A stretch of 42,078 bases of DNA from contig JAUJMQ010000008.1 of the NCBI GenBank assembly GCA_030446775.1, positions 61,381 through 103,458 of the forward strand, in the 5' to 3' direction. Shown in pieces: positions 11,879 through 20,520 of this stretch; the stretch's first letter is position 1; the number at the start of each line of letters is the position of its first letter. The notes beneath the pieces are model-generated. The model was not told the DNA's origin and did no database searches. It saw only the letters and a program-made list of their open reading frames with translations. This DNA is from Egibacteraceae bacterium. Lineage in GTDB: Bacteria > Actinomycetota > Nitriliruptoria > Euzebyales > Egibacteraceae. The position numbers and the translations under genes are program-made.

Positions 11879-13095
11879 CCAGGGACCGGACCTCCGTCAG
11901 CGCCCGGGCGAGCAGGGCGGCCATCTCGTCGAGGTCAGCGTCGTCGATGAGCAGCGCCGGCGCCAGCCGGACCGCGTCGGGGGCGACGTCGTTGACGACG
12001 AGCCCGGCGTCCAGCGCCGCCGCAGCGACCGCGCCGGCGACCGGAGCCGTGAGGACCAACGCCTGCAACAGTCCCCGCCCGCGCACGCCGGCGACGAGCG
12101 GCGAGGAGCGCCGGTGAGCGCCGCCAGCCGTGCCTCCAGCCGCCGGCCCATCGCGGCGGCGTGCGCCACGAGACCGTCGTGTTCGATCGTGTCGACGACG
12201 GCGAGCGCGGCGGCCGCCACCACCGGCCCGCCGCCGAACGTGCTCGCATGGTCGCCCGGCCCGAAGGCGCCAGCGGCGGCACCGTGCGCGACGATCGCGC
12301 CGATCGGCAGCCCGTTGGCGAGGGCCTTGGCCAGGCACACGACATCGGGCACGACGCCGGTGCCCTGCCAGCCGTACCAGTGCCCGAGCCGGCCGAGGCC
12401 GGTCTGGACCTCGTCGGCGACGAGCAGCGCGCCGTGGCGGTCGCAGGCCTCTGCGCGCGGCGGCCAGCACCGCAGCCGGCACGGGCCGCACGCCGCCCTC
12501 GCCCTGGACGACTTCGACCCACACCGCGCAGGTGTCCCGGTCGACCGCGGCGGCCAGCTGCTGGGGGTCGTCGTAGGCGACGTGGGTCACCCAGTCGCCG
12601 AGCGGCTGGAACGGCGCGTGCTTGGCGGGGTCGCCGGTGAGCAGGAGCGGGCCGAGCAGGCGGCCGTGGAAGCCGCCGTGCAGCGCGACGACCTTGACCT
12701 TGCCGGCGTGCTGGCGCCTGCCGTGGCGCCGGGCGAGCTTGATCGCCGCCTCGTTGGCCTCGGCGCCGGAGTTCGCGAAGAACGCGCGCCCGTCCGGCCA
12801 GCCGAGCGTCGCGGCGAGGCGCTCGGCGAGGATCACCTGCGGCTCGGTGACAAACAGGTTGGACACGTGCACCAGCGTGCGCGCCTGCGCCGCGACCGCG
12901 TCGGCGACGGCGGGGTGGGCGTGCCCCAGGGAGGTGACCGACAGGCCGGACAAGAAGTCGAGGTACTCGCGGCCCTCGGCGTCGAACAGCCGGGTGCCCT
13001 TGCCGCGGACGAACGTCACCGGCCGGCGGCGGTACACCGGCAGCAGCGCCGCCGCGTCCCCGCTCGGCCAGGGTGGCACCTGGGGGCAGGGTCAC
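11868..13095 (-). CDS. argD: Acetylornithine aminotransferase (frameshifted)
   Basis: PLP-dependent class III aminotransferase for the fourth step of arginine synthesis. Visible blocks are YLDFLSGLSVTSLGHAHP, FFANSGAEANEAAIKLAR, VEVVQGEGGV and CLAKALANGLPIGA with the PLP lysine. The frame changes near 13050, 12450 and 12100, with homology resuming each time. The GTG at 13095 (TLPPGATLAERG) was chosen. It overlaps the argB stop by 4 nt and gives the usual start of the family if one extra G near 13050 is removed. A GTG at 13079, in frame with the main body, is the alternative. Confidence 0.88.
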
Positions 13096-14055
13096 GGGGT
13101 CACCATGGTGCCGACGCCCTCGTCGGTGAAGACCTCCAGCAGCAGGGCGTGCTCGACGCGGCCGTCGAGCAGGTGCGCCTGGCCGACGCCGGCGTCCAGG
13201 GCGGCCACCACGCCGGCGACCTTGGGCACCATGCCGTTGTGCAGCGCCCCGGTGTGCAGCAGCGCGCGCAGGTCGTCAAGTCGCACCGACGACAGCAACG
13301 CGGCGTCGGGTGTGCCGAAGTCCGCGTAGAGCCCCGCCACGTCGGTGAGGTAGACGAGCTTGTCGGCCCCGAGGGCGGCCGCCAGCGCGGCGGCCACCTC
13401 GTCGGCGTTGACGTTGCACTCCCGCCCGCCGGCGTCGCGGCCGAGGCCCGCGACCACGGGCACGGCGCCGTCGGCGAGCAGCGCGGCCAGCACCGCGGGC
13501 TCGACGCGCTCCACGACGCCGACGAGGCCGAGCCCGGGCAGCGGCGTGACGGCGAGCAGGTCGCAGCCCGCGACGCCGGCCGCCGGCGCCCCGGCGGCCC
13601 GCAGCGCCCCGACGAGATGCGGGTTGACCTGGTCGAGCAGCGCGGTCCTGACGGCGTCGAGCATCGCGGCGTCGGTGACGCGCCGCCCGTCGACGAACCG
13701 CGGCACGAGGCCGCGCCGGCGTGCCAGCGCAGAGATCTGCGGGCCGGCGCCGTGCACGACGACGACACGCACGCCGACCGCGTGCAGCAGCGCGACGTCG
13801 CCGGCGAACGTCTGCCGGGCGGCGTGCGGGCCGGCGCCGGGAGGCTCGTCGGCCGTTGCGGCTCCGGTAGCCATGGCGTTGCCGCCGTACTTCACGACCA
13901 CCGTGCGCCCGGCCCAGCGGGTGATCCACGGCAACGCCTCGCGCAGCACCCTGGCCTTGCCCTGGGCGGCGCGCAGCCGCGCGCGGCAAGGCGGCGGCGC
14001 CCGCGGCCGCCGCCGAGCCGGGGTCCGCGGCGGGCGCCGCGGGCGTCGAGGTCAT
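13092..14055 (-). CDS. argB: Acetylglutamate kinase (one frameshift)
   Basis: Phosphorylates N-acetylglutamate and is the usual arginine feedback target. Blocks are WAGRTVVVKYGGNAM, VVVVHGAGPQIS (usually HGGGPQI, here with Ala) and ECNVNADEVAAALA. There is an insertion of about 20 residues, rich in Ala, Gly and Pro, between GGNAM and FAGDVALL. The frame breaks near 13975, so the N-terminus TSTPAAPAADPG lies in a different frame from LREALPWITRW. The ATG at 14055 was chosen. A GTG at 14067 is also in frame. Confidence 0.9.
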
Positions 14056-14069
14056 GGCGACCGTCACCG

Positions 14070-15290
14070 TCAGGTCGTGTACGCGGAGTTGAAGCGGACG
14101 TAGTCGGTGCTGAGGTCGCAGGTGAGGAACGTGGCCTCGGCCCGACCGGCGCCGAGGTCGAGCCGGACGTCGACGTCACCGCCTCCCAGCGCCGCGGCGG
14201 CCGCGGCGCGGTCGAACGGCGCGGCCATCCCCTGCCGGCACACGGTGACGTCGCCGAAGGCGACGGCGACCCGGGCGGGGTCGAAGCGGACGGGTCCGGC
14301 CCCCATCGCGGCGAGGACGCGGCCCCAGTTCGGGTCGCCACCCGCGATCGCCGTGCGGAACAGGACGCTGCCGGCGACGGCGCGGGCCACGCCCAGCGCG
14401 TCGGTCTCCGACGCGGCCCCCGTCACGCGCAGCCGCACGACGGTGTGGGCGCCCTCGCCGTCGCGGACCAGCCCCTCCGCCAGCCGGGCGCAGACGTCGG
14501 TCAGGCCGGCCTCCACCGCCGCCGGGGACGGCGCGGGATCGGCCGTGCCGGTGGCGAGCAGGACGACGGCGTCGTTGGTCGACATGCAGCCGTCGACCGA
14601 CACCCGCCCGAACGTGCGCGCGACGACGCCGGCCAGGGTCGTGTGCAGCTGCCGACCGGACAGCGGCGCGTCGGTGGTCAGCACGCACAGCATCGTCGCG
14701 AGCTCCGGCGCCAGCATGCCGGCGCCCTTGGCCATGCCGCCGACGACGCAGCGCCCGTCGCCGTCGGCGACGGTGACGGCGGCCTCCTTGGGCACCGTGT
14801 CGGTCGTCATGATCGCCCGCGCCGCCCGCGCGGCGCCGTCGGGGGTGAGGGCGGCGACGAGCTCCGGGATGGCGGCGAGGAACGGCTCCGCCGGAATCGG
14901 CTCGCCGATGACGCCGGTGGAGCAGAGCAGGACGTCACGGGCGTCGCACCCCAACCCCGCGGCGACGGCCGCGGCCGAGGTCTCGGCCAGCGCCACGCCG
15001 TCGGGGCCGGTGCAGACGTTCGCGCTGCCGGAGTTCAATAGCACCGCCCGGGCGCGCCCGTCGGCGACGTGGCGGGCCGTGACCTGCACCGGCGCCGCCG
15101 TCACCTGGTTGCGGGTCTGGACGGCGGCCGCCGCGACGGTGCCGCCGGCGGCGACCAGCGCGACGTCGGGCTTGCCGCTGCGCTTCAGGCCCGCCGACAT
15201 GCCCGCGGCGGTGATACCCGCCACGGCGCAGACGCCGCCGGCCACCGCTGCCAGCGACACCCCCGGCGCGGGAGGTGCGAGCGAGCTCAC
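14070..15290 (-). CDS. argJ: Bifunctional glutamate N-acetyltransferase / amino-acid acetyltransferase
   Basis: Recycles the acetyl group from acetylornithine to glutamate. 406 residues and intact. The autoproteolysis site with its nucleophile Thr is in ELATMLCVLTTDA, preceded by AKGAGMLAP. The C-terminus STDYVRFNSAYTT is typical. The GTG start at 15290 overlaps by 4 nt the stop of a repeat-encoded mini-ORF, whose last unit provides the GAGGTG Shine-Dalgarno 5 nt upstream. Confidence 0.95.
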   Translation of the reverse strand: MSSLAPPAPGVSLAAVAGGVCAVAGITAAGMSAGLKRSGKPDVALVAAGGTVAAAAVQTRNQVTAAPVQVTARHVADGRARAVLLNSGSANVCTGPDGVALAETSAAAVAAGLGCDARDVLLCSTGVIGEPIPAEPFLAAIPELVAALTPDGAARAARAIMTTDTVPKEAAVTVADGDGRCVVGGMAKGAGMLAPELATMLCVLTTDAPLSGRQLHTTLAGVVARTFGRVSVDGCMSTNDAVVLLATGTADPAPSPAAVEAGLTDVCARLAEGLVRDGEGAHTVVRLRVTGAASETDALGVARAVAGSVLFRTAIAGGDPNWGRVLAAMGAGPVRFDPARVAVAFGDVTVCRQGMAAPFDRAAAAAALGGGDVDVRLDLGAGRAEATFLTCDLSTDYVRFNSAYTT

Positions 15291-15379
15291 GCCCGCACCT
15301 CACACGCTGGGCGGCTCACGCCTGGCACCTCACACGCCGGGCGGCTCACGCCTGGCACCTCACACGCCGGGCGGCTCAC
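15287..15379 (-). CDS. Mini-ORF of three decapeptide repeats linking argC to argJ
   Basis: A 30-codon frame reading VSRPACEVPG, VSRPACEVPG, VSRPACEVRA, stop. Its GTG (15377-15379) overlaps the argC stop by 4 nt. Its TGA (15287-15289) overlaps the argJ GTG by 4 nt. Every 30-nt unit has an internal GAGGTG followed 5-6 nt later by GTGA, so a terminating ribosome could restart at each unit. I do not recognise a peptide function. Coupling of argC to argJ translation is the simplest reading. The same unit recurs at pyrD-pyrF. Confidence 0.55.
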   Translation of the reverse strand: MSRPACEVPGVSRPACEVPGVSRPACEVRA

Positions 15380-15380
15380 G
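15295..15380 (-). repeat. Three 30-nt junction repeats
   Basis: Units at 15295-15320, 15325-15350 and 15355-15380 have an exact period of 30 nt and one base difference in the shared core. On the minus strand the core reads GAGCCGCCCGGCG, TGT, GAGGTGC. There are no unique spacers. Copies with TTT or ACT in place of TGT occur near 35534-35583 and 40954-41007. Confidence 0.85.
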
Positions 15381-16398
15381 GGTACACCGCCGCGGCCGAC
15401 AGCCCGCTGGTCTCCGGCAGGCCGCACAGCAGGTTGGCGTTCTGCACCGCCTGCCCCGCCGCGCCCTTGCACAGGTTGTCGATGGCGCACGCGACCGTGA
15501 CCCGGCGAGTGCGTGCATCGGTGGCCATCCCGACGTGCGCCGCGTTGCCGCCGCGCACGTAGGCGGTCTGCGGCCACACGCCGTCCGGCAGCACCCGGAC
15601 GAACGGCTCACCGGCGTAGGCGCGCTCGACACCCTCGCGGACGTCGCCGTTCCCGACGCCGTCGTGCAGGTCGGCGGTGATGGTGCACAGCAGGCCGCGG
15701 GCCATCGGCAGCAGGTGCGGAACGAACGTCACCGGCGCAAAGGCACCCGTCAGCCGCGCCCACGCCGCCTCGATCTCGGGGGTGTGGCGGTGCCCGGGCG
15801 CGCCGTAGACCGCGGCGTTGCCGGCGGCGTGGCTCGCGTGCAGGTCGTCGCGCAGGCCCTTGCCGGCACCCGACGTGCCCGACAGCCCCGCGACATGGAC
15901 CGAGCCGGGAGCGACGAGGCCGGCGAGCGGCGCGAGCGCCAGCAGCGCCGCGGTCGGGTAGCAGCCGGGGTTGGCGACCAGCGGCGCCCCGGCGATGCCG
16001 TCGCGGAACAGCTCGGGCAGCCCGTAGGTCCCCGGCGTCAGGTCGGGGGCCGGGTGGGCTCCGCCGGAGATGTCGGCGAACGTCTCGGCCGGCAGCCGGA
16101 ACGCCCCGGACAGGTCCACGACACGCTGGCCCCGCGCGACCAGCGTGGGCGCGAGGCTCAGGCTGGCCTCGTCGGGCGTCGCGAGGAACACGAGGTCGCA
16201 CCCGTCGAGGGCGTCGGGCTCCGCCGGCACGACGACGCCGTCGGCGTCGAGGTGCCCGAACGCGTCGGCGACCCGGCGCCCCGCGCTGCCGCGCCCGGCC
16301 ACCACCCGCACCACCAGCCCGGGATGCCCGCCGAGCAGCCGCAGCAGCTCACCGGCGGCGTACCCGGACCCTCCGACGACCCCGACCGCGACACCCAT
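15376..16398 (-). CDS. argC: N-acetyl-gamma-glutamyl-phosphate reductase
   Basis: NADPH-dependent third step of arginine synthesis. 340 residues and intact. The nucleotide-binding start is VGVVGGSGYAAGELLRLL. The catalytic cysteine lies in NPGCYPTAALL. PHLLPMARGLL and NAAVYGAPGHRHTPE are family blocks. The ATG at 16398 was chosen because it sits 7 nt after the -10 box TATAGT, implying a leaderless message. An upstream in-frame ATG at 16416 would fall inside the promoter. First gene of argC-J-B-D-R-G-H. Confidence 0.95.
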   Translation of the reverse strand: MGVAVGVVGGSGYAAGELLRLLGGHPGLVVRVVAGRGSAGRRVADAFGHLDADGVVVPAEPDALDGCDLVFLATPDEASLSLAPTLVARGQRVVDLSGAFRLPAETFADISGGAHPAPDLTPGTYGLPELFRDGIAGAPLVANPGCYPTAALLALAPLAGLVAPGSVHVAGLSGTSGAGKGLRDDLHASHAAGNAAVYGAPGHRHTPEIEAAWARLTGAFAPVTFVPHLLPMARGLLCTITADLHDGVGNGDVREGVERAYAGEPFVRVLPDGVWPQTAYVRGGNAAHVGMATDARTRRVTVACAIDNLCKGAAGQAVQNANLLCGLPETSGLSAAAVYP

Positions 16399-16405
16399 TC
16401 CCGCA

Positions 16406-16435
16406 ACTATACGCATCGATGCATACTCATGCAAA
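16406..16435 (-). promoter_or_regulatory. argC promoter with overlapping ARG box
   Basis: The minus strand has TTGCAT (16429-16434), a 17-nt spacer and TATAGT (16406-16411). An ARG-box-like palindrome, TGCAT-ACTC-ATGCA (16420-16433), matches the layout of the ArgR operator, two 5-bp arms with a 4-bp centre. It covers the -35 and much of the spacer, so ArgR bound there would block polymerase. A second palindrome, GCATCGATGC (16413-16422), abuts it and could be a weaker box. Confidence 0.75.
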
Positions 16436-16458
16436 CGCCGTGCGGGTCGCCGTCTGGA

Positions 16459-16494
16459 AGAAGGATCGGTCACACAGTGGTGACCAACCCTTCT
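16459..16494 (-). terminator. Hairpin after argF
   Basis: AGAAGG (16459-16464) pairs with CCTTCT (16489-16494). Inside, after a 3x3 internal loop, GGTCAC (16468-16473) pairs with GTGACC (16480-16485) around a 6-nt loop. It lies between argF and the argC promoter and would separate the two transcription units. No U-run follows, as is common in GC-rich actinobacteria. Confidence 0.5.
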
Positions 16495-16553
16495 CGGTCG
16501 CTCCGCAGAGGCCCGTCGCGGTCACGGCTTTGACTCCGGACCACGGCGGCGCC

Positions 16554-17471
16554 TCAGGTCAACAGGAACAGCAGCAGCGCCTTCTGTGCGTGGAGCCGGT
16601 TCTCGGCCTGGGGGAACACCACGCTCTGCTGGCCGTCGATCACGTCTGCGGTGATCTCCTCGCCGCGGTGGGCCGGCAGGCAGTGCAACGCGATCGCGTC
16701 GGGAGCCGCCGCCTGCATCAGCTGGGCGTTCACCTGGTAGGGGGCGAGGTCGCCCAGCCGGGTGGCACGCTCGGCCTCCTGGCCCATGGAGGTCCACACG
16801 TCGGTGTAGACGACGTCCGCGTCACGAGCCGCCTCGGTCGCGTCATTGGTGACCGTCGCGCTTCCGCCGGTGGCGCCGGCGAGCCGGGCGGCGAGGTCGA
16901 TGACGGCCGCGTCGGGGCGGTAGCCGTCCGGGCAGCCGACGGCGACGTGCATCCCGGCCATCGCGCCGGCCTCGAGCAGGCTGTGGGCGACGTTGTTGCC
17001 GTCGCCGAGATAGGCCAGCTTCAGCCCGGCCAGCGACCCCTTGTACTCGCGGACCGTCTGCAGGTCCGCCAGCGCCTGGCAGGGGTGACTGAAGTCCGAC
17101 AGCGCGTTGACGACCGGGATCGTTCCCGCGTCCGCCAGGGCCTCCAGGCGCGACTGGGCGAACGTGCGGACGACGACGGCGTCGAGGTAGCGGCTGAGCA
17201 CCCGGGCGGTGTCCTCGATGGTCTCGCCGCGGCCGAGCTGCAGCTCCCCGGCGTTGAGGATGGCGGCGTGCCCGCCCAGCCGGGTGATCCCAACCTCGAA
17301 CGAGACCCGCGTCCGCGTCGACGGCTTCTCGAAGATTATGCCGATCGACATGCCGGCGAGGTCGTCGCGTTGCCGGCGGTCGGCCTTCAGCTCGTCGGCG
17401 AGGTCGAGGACCTTCGCGAGCTCCTCGCTCGACAGTGACGCGACGGTCAGGTAGTCCCGCTTGGTGCTCAT
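16554..17471 (-). CDS. argF: Ornithine carbamoyltransferase
   Basis: Makes citrulline from ornithine and carbamoyl phosphate. 305 residues and intact. Carbamoyl phosphate-binding motifs are EKPSTRTRVSFE and DFSHPCQALADLQT. The ornithine-side motif is HCLPAHRGEEI. The ATG at 17471 overlaps the stop of the receiver gene by 4 nt (ATGA). In mycobacteria argF lies between argD and argR. Here it lies outside the argCJBDRGH unit and is separated from it by a hairpin and a promoter, with no ARG box visible in front of it. Confidence 0.95.
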   Translation of the reverse strand: MSTKRDYLTVASLSSEELAKVLDLADELKADRRQRDDLAGMSIGIIFEKPSTRTRVSFEVGITRLGGHAAILNAGELQLGRGETIEDTARVLSRYLDAVVVRTFAQSRLEALADAGTIPVVNALSDFSHPCQALADLQTVREYKGSLAGLKLAYLGDGNNVAHSLLEAGAMAGMHVAVGCPDGYRPDAAVIDLAARLAGATGGSATVTNDATEAARDADVVYTDVWTSMGQEAERATRLGDLAPYQVNAQLMQAAAPDAIALHCLPAHRGEEITADVIDGQQSVVFPQAENRLHAQKALLLFLLT

Positions 17472-17875
17472 CGGCGCGCTCCCCCGCCCTCGGTGGTGGC
17501 GACCTCACGGATGCGGTTGACGAACTCGTCGAGGTCGAACGGCTTGTCGAACACGTTGCGCGGCCCCAGCCGCTGCCGGGCCTCGGCCGCGGCCTGCGGC
17601 TTGCCGGTGACGACGATGACCGGCACGTCGGCGTGCTCGCTGGCGAGCTCGTCGAGGACCCGCATGCCGCCGACGTCGGGCATCATGATGTCGAGGACGA
17701 GCGCGGCGGGGCGCAGCATGCGCAGCTTGAGCAGCCCCTCCAGGCCGTCGCGGGCGGTGCGGACCGAAAAGCCCTCGGTGGACAGGATCGTCTCCATCAG
17801 CTCGCGAACGCCCGCGTCGTCCTCGACGACGAGGATCACCGGCGCCGCGCCATGTGCCGACTCGGTCACCGTCAC
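17468..17875 (-). CDS. Stand-alone response regulator receiver (CheY-like)
   Basis: A single receiver domain of about 135 residues without an output domain. The acidic pocket VVEDD (17-21), phospho-acceptor Asp62 in LDIMMPD and Lys111 in FDKPF are all present. It should act by protein contact or phospho-relay rather than by binding DNA. The GTG at 17875 was chosen, downstream of a GGGGAGG about 11 nt away. GTG 17869 is also in frame. It sits between pheT and argF and overlaps argF by 4 nt. The nearest histidine kinase is just upstream of pheS, so the pair flanks pheST. Confidence 0.85.
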   Translation of the reverse strand: MTVTESAHGAAPVILVVEDDAGVRELMETILSTEGFSVRTARDGLEGLLKLRMLRPAALVLDIMMPDVGGMRVLDELASEHADVPVIVVTGKPQAAAEARQRLGPRNVFDKPFDLDEFVNRIREVATTEGGGARR

Positions 17876-18031
17876 CCCGTCTTGCCCCTCCCCGATCACC
17901 GCGCCTGCGCGGGGCGGGGCCGGGGCCTCACCGTCACGCGCCGTCGCACGGACGGCAATCACCGTATCGCACCCGGCAGCGGCGCTCGTCGCGCCGGGGG
18001 CCCGGATGCAGGGGCGGCGGCGGGGCCCGGG

Positions 18032-20479
18032 TCAGCGCCGCAGCGCCCCGCCGACGGCCTCGGCGACGGCCCGGTGCACTCCCTCGATGGCCTCCCGCTG
18101 GTCGGCCTCGGTCAGCGCCCGCTGCGGGTCGTCCAGGCGCAGGCGGTAGGCCAGGCTCTTGCGACCCGCGCCGATCGACGGGCCGGTGTAGACGTCGAAC
18201 AGGTCACAGGCGCTGACCCGCGTCCCCGCGCCCGCACGGACGGCCGCCTCCACGGCGGCGGCCGGTACATCGGCGTCGACGACCACGGCGACGTCGAAGC
18301 GCAGTGGCGGCAAGGGCGAAGGCTCGACCGCCGCGGCCAGGCGCACGCCGCCGGCGGTGAGCCGGTCCAGCCGGACCTCGCCGGCCAACGTTCTCACCGG
18401 CAGGTCCAGCAGCGACACGACGCGGGGATGCAGCTCGCCGACGACGCCGACGTCTGCGCCGTCCAGGCGCAGGCGGGCGGCGCGTCCCGGGTGGTAGGGC
18501 GCCTCCGCGGTGGCTACGGCCTCCAGCGGGGCCAGGCCGACGGCGCGCCGCGCCAGGTCGACGGCGCCGAGCAGGTCGTAGACGTCCACGGCCCGGCCGG
18601 CCTCGTCGTGCCGCGGGGGGACGAAGTGGCCGCAGGCGGCGACGGCGAGCATCAACGGCTCCGCGGGCAGCGTCGGCGGCTGGGACTCCCACGGGGGCCC
18701 GCCGTCGGCGCCGGGCTCGTCGGCGGTGGGCCGGAGGTACACCGCGCCGACCTCGAACAGCGCCAGGTCGGTCGCCTGGCGGTTGACGTTGCGGCGCAGG
18801 GCGTGCAGCAGCCCCGGCAGCATGGTCGTGCGCAGGAGCGACTCCTCCCGCGACAGCGGGTTGACCAGGGCCACCGCTCGGCGACGCGGGTCGTCGGCAG
18901 CCAGGCCGAGCGCGTCGAGGTCGGCCGGGCCGACGAACGGAAACGCGACGATCTCCGACCACCCCCCGCCGGCGAGCGCTTCCCGGACCCGCCGCCGGGC
19001 CCGATGCTCCGCTCGGCGGCCGCCCACGCGCCCGCTGCTGGGCACCCGCTCGGGCACCTTGTCGTAGCCGTGGAGGCGGGCGATCTCCTCGTCGAGGTCC
19101 ACCTCGATGCGCAGGTCGGGCCGGTAGTCCGGCGGGGTCACCGCCAGGGTCCCGTCGGGCTGGGCGGCCACGGCGCAGTCGATGGACCCCAGCAGCGACG
19201 CCTGGCGCTCGTCTGGCAGCTCCATGCCCAGATGGCGGCGCACCCGGTCGGGGCGCAGCCGGATGACCTGACGCTGCTCGGGTGCGGGCCAGGCGTCGGT
19301 CGCGGCGGCGACCCGACCGCCGGCGAGCCGGGCCACCAGCGCGGCGCAGCGGCCGGCGCCGAACGCGACCGTCTGCGCGGGCACCGTCTTCTCGAACCGG
19401 GTCGAGGCCTCGGTGAACAGCCGCAGGCGCCGGGCGGTGCGCAGGACCGCGGCCGGCTCGAAGGCGGCGACCTCCACCAGGACGTCGCGGGTGCGCTCGT
19501 CGACCTCGGTCCGCGCGCCGCCCATGACGCCGGCGAGCCCGACGGCCCCCTCGGCGTCGGCGATGACGAGGTCGGTCGCGGCGAGCACCCGCTCCTCGCC
19601 GTCGAGCGTGACGACCCGCTCGGCGTCGCGCGCGTGACGGACCTCGATCCTCGGGCCGGCGAGCCGGGTGAGGTCGTAGGCGTGGGCGGGGTGCCCGGTC
19701 TCGAGCATCGCGTGGTTCGTGGCGTCCACGACGTTGGAGATCGGCCGCATGCCGGCGGCGGCGAGCCGCCGCTGCAGCCACGCGGGAGACGGGCCGACGG
19801 TGACGCCGTCGACGCGGGTGACGCTGAAGCGGGGGCAGTGGCGCAGGTCTTGCACCGACACGGCGACACCGGTGTCGACGGGGGGGAGGGGCTCGGCGTC
19901 GGGTAGCCGCAGCGGCGCACCGGTGAGCGCGGCGACGTCGCGGGCCACGCCCAGGATCGACAGGGCGTAGCCGCGGTCGGGGTTGATGTCGAGGTCCAGC
20001 ACCGGGTCGTCGAGGTCGAGCCACTCGGCGAGGTCGGCGCCGAGGGGCGCGTCGCCCAGCACCCAGATGCCGCGGTGGTCGTCGCCGACGCCGAGCTCGC
20101 GGGCGCTGGCGAGCATCCCGTCGGACACGACGCCGAGCAGCCGCTTGCGGCCGATCTCGACCGGGGACGCCGGGTCCGGTCCGGGCAGCGTGGCGCCGGG
20201 CAGGGCTGCGGGCACGAGGTCGCCGGCGGAGAAGTTCGACGCGCCGCAGACGATCTCGTGGCGCTCGCGGCCGTCGAACACCTCGACCAGCGACAGCTTG
20301 TCGCTGCCGGGCACCCTGTCGACGCGCTCCACGCGGCTCACGACGACCCCGCGGACGCCGGCGGTGGGGCGCCGGATCGCGTCGACGACGAGCCCGCCGA
20401 GGGTGAGGGTCTCGGCGAGCTGCTCGACGGAGCAGTCGGGTCGGACGTGGTCGTGCAGCCACGACAGGGGGACGCGCAC
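18032..20479 (-). CDS. pheT: Phenylalanyl-tRNA synthetase beta subunit
   Basis: Large subunit of the heterotetramer that charges tRNA-Phe. About 815 residues and intact. Order: N-terminal PLSWLHDHV, an EMAP/OB-fold tRNA-binding region (VSRVERVDRVPGSDKLSLVEV), the B3/4 editing region (RFSVTRVDGV, NVVDATNHAMLETGHPAHAYD), B5 domain, catalytic-like core (NPLSREESLLRTTMLPGLL) and a C-terminal ferredoxin-like anticodon domain (PLPPLRFDVAVVV). The GTG at 20479 follows pheS by about 40 nt. Confidence 0.97.
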   Translation of the reverse strand: MRVPLSWLHDHVRPDCSVEQLAETLTLGGLVVDAIRRPTAGVRGVVVSRVERVDRVPGSDKLSLVEVFDGRERHEIVCGASNFSAGDLVPAALPGATLPGPDPASPVEIGRKRLLGVVSDGMLASARELGVGDDHRGIWVLGDAPLGADLAEWLDLDDPVLDLDINPDRGYALSILGVARDVAALTGAPLRLPDAEPLPPVDTGVAVSVQDLRHCPRFSVTRVDGVTVGPSPAWLQRRLAAAGMRPISNVVDATNHAMLETGHPAHAYDLTRLAGPRIEVRHARDAERVVTLDGEERVLAATDLVIADAEGAVGLAGVMGGARTEVDERTRDVLVEVAAFEPAAVLRTARRLRLFTEASTRFEKTVPAQTVAFGAGRCAALVARLAGGRVAAATDAWPAPEQRQVIRLRPDRVRRHLGMELPDERQASLLGSIDCAVAAQPDGTLAVTPPDYRPDLRIEVDLDEEIARLHGYDKVPERVPSSGRVGGRRAEHRARRRVREALAGGGWSEIVAFPFVGPADLDALGLAADDPRRRAVALVNPLSREESLLRTTMLPGLLHALRRNVNRQATDLALFEVGAVYLRPTADEPGADGGPPWESQPPTLPAEPLMLAVAACGHFVPPRHDEAGRAVDVYDLLGAVDLARRAVGLAPLEAVATAEAPYHPGRAARLRLDGADVGVVGELHPRVVSLLDLPVRTLAGEVRLDRLTAGGVRLAAAVEPSPLPPLRFDVAVVVDADVPAAAVEAAVRAGAGTRVSACDLFDVYTGPSIGAGRKSLAYRLRLDDPQRALTEADQREAIEGVHRAVAEAVGGALRR

Positions 20480-20520
20480 TGGGGGAGGCCTTCGGGCAGA
20501 CGGTGGGGACGGCGGCGGGG

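Noticed and set aside
15295..15380. CRISPR-like array
   Set aside because: Three short repeats with no unique spacers, in frame and overlapping gene starts and stops. No cas genes nearby.
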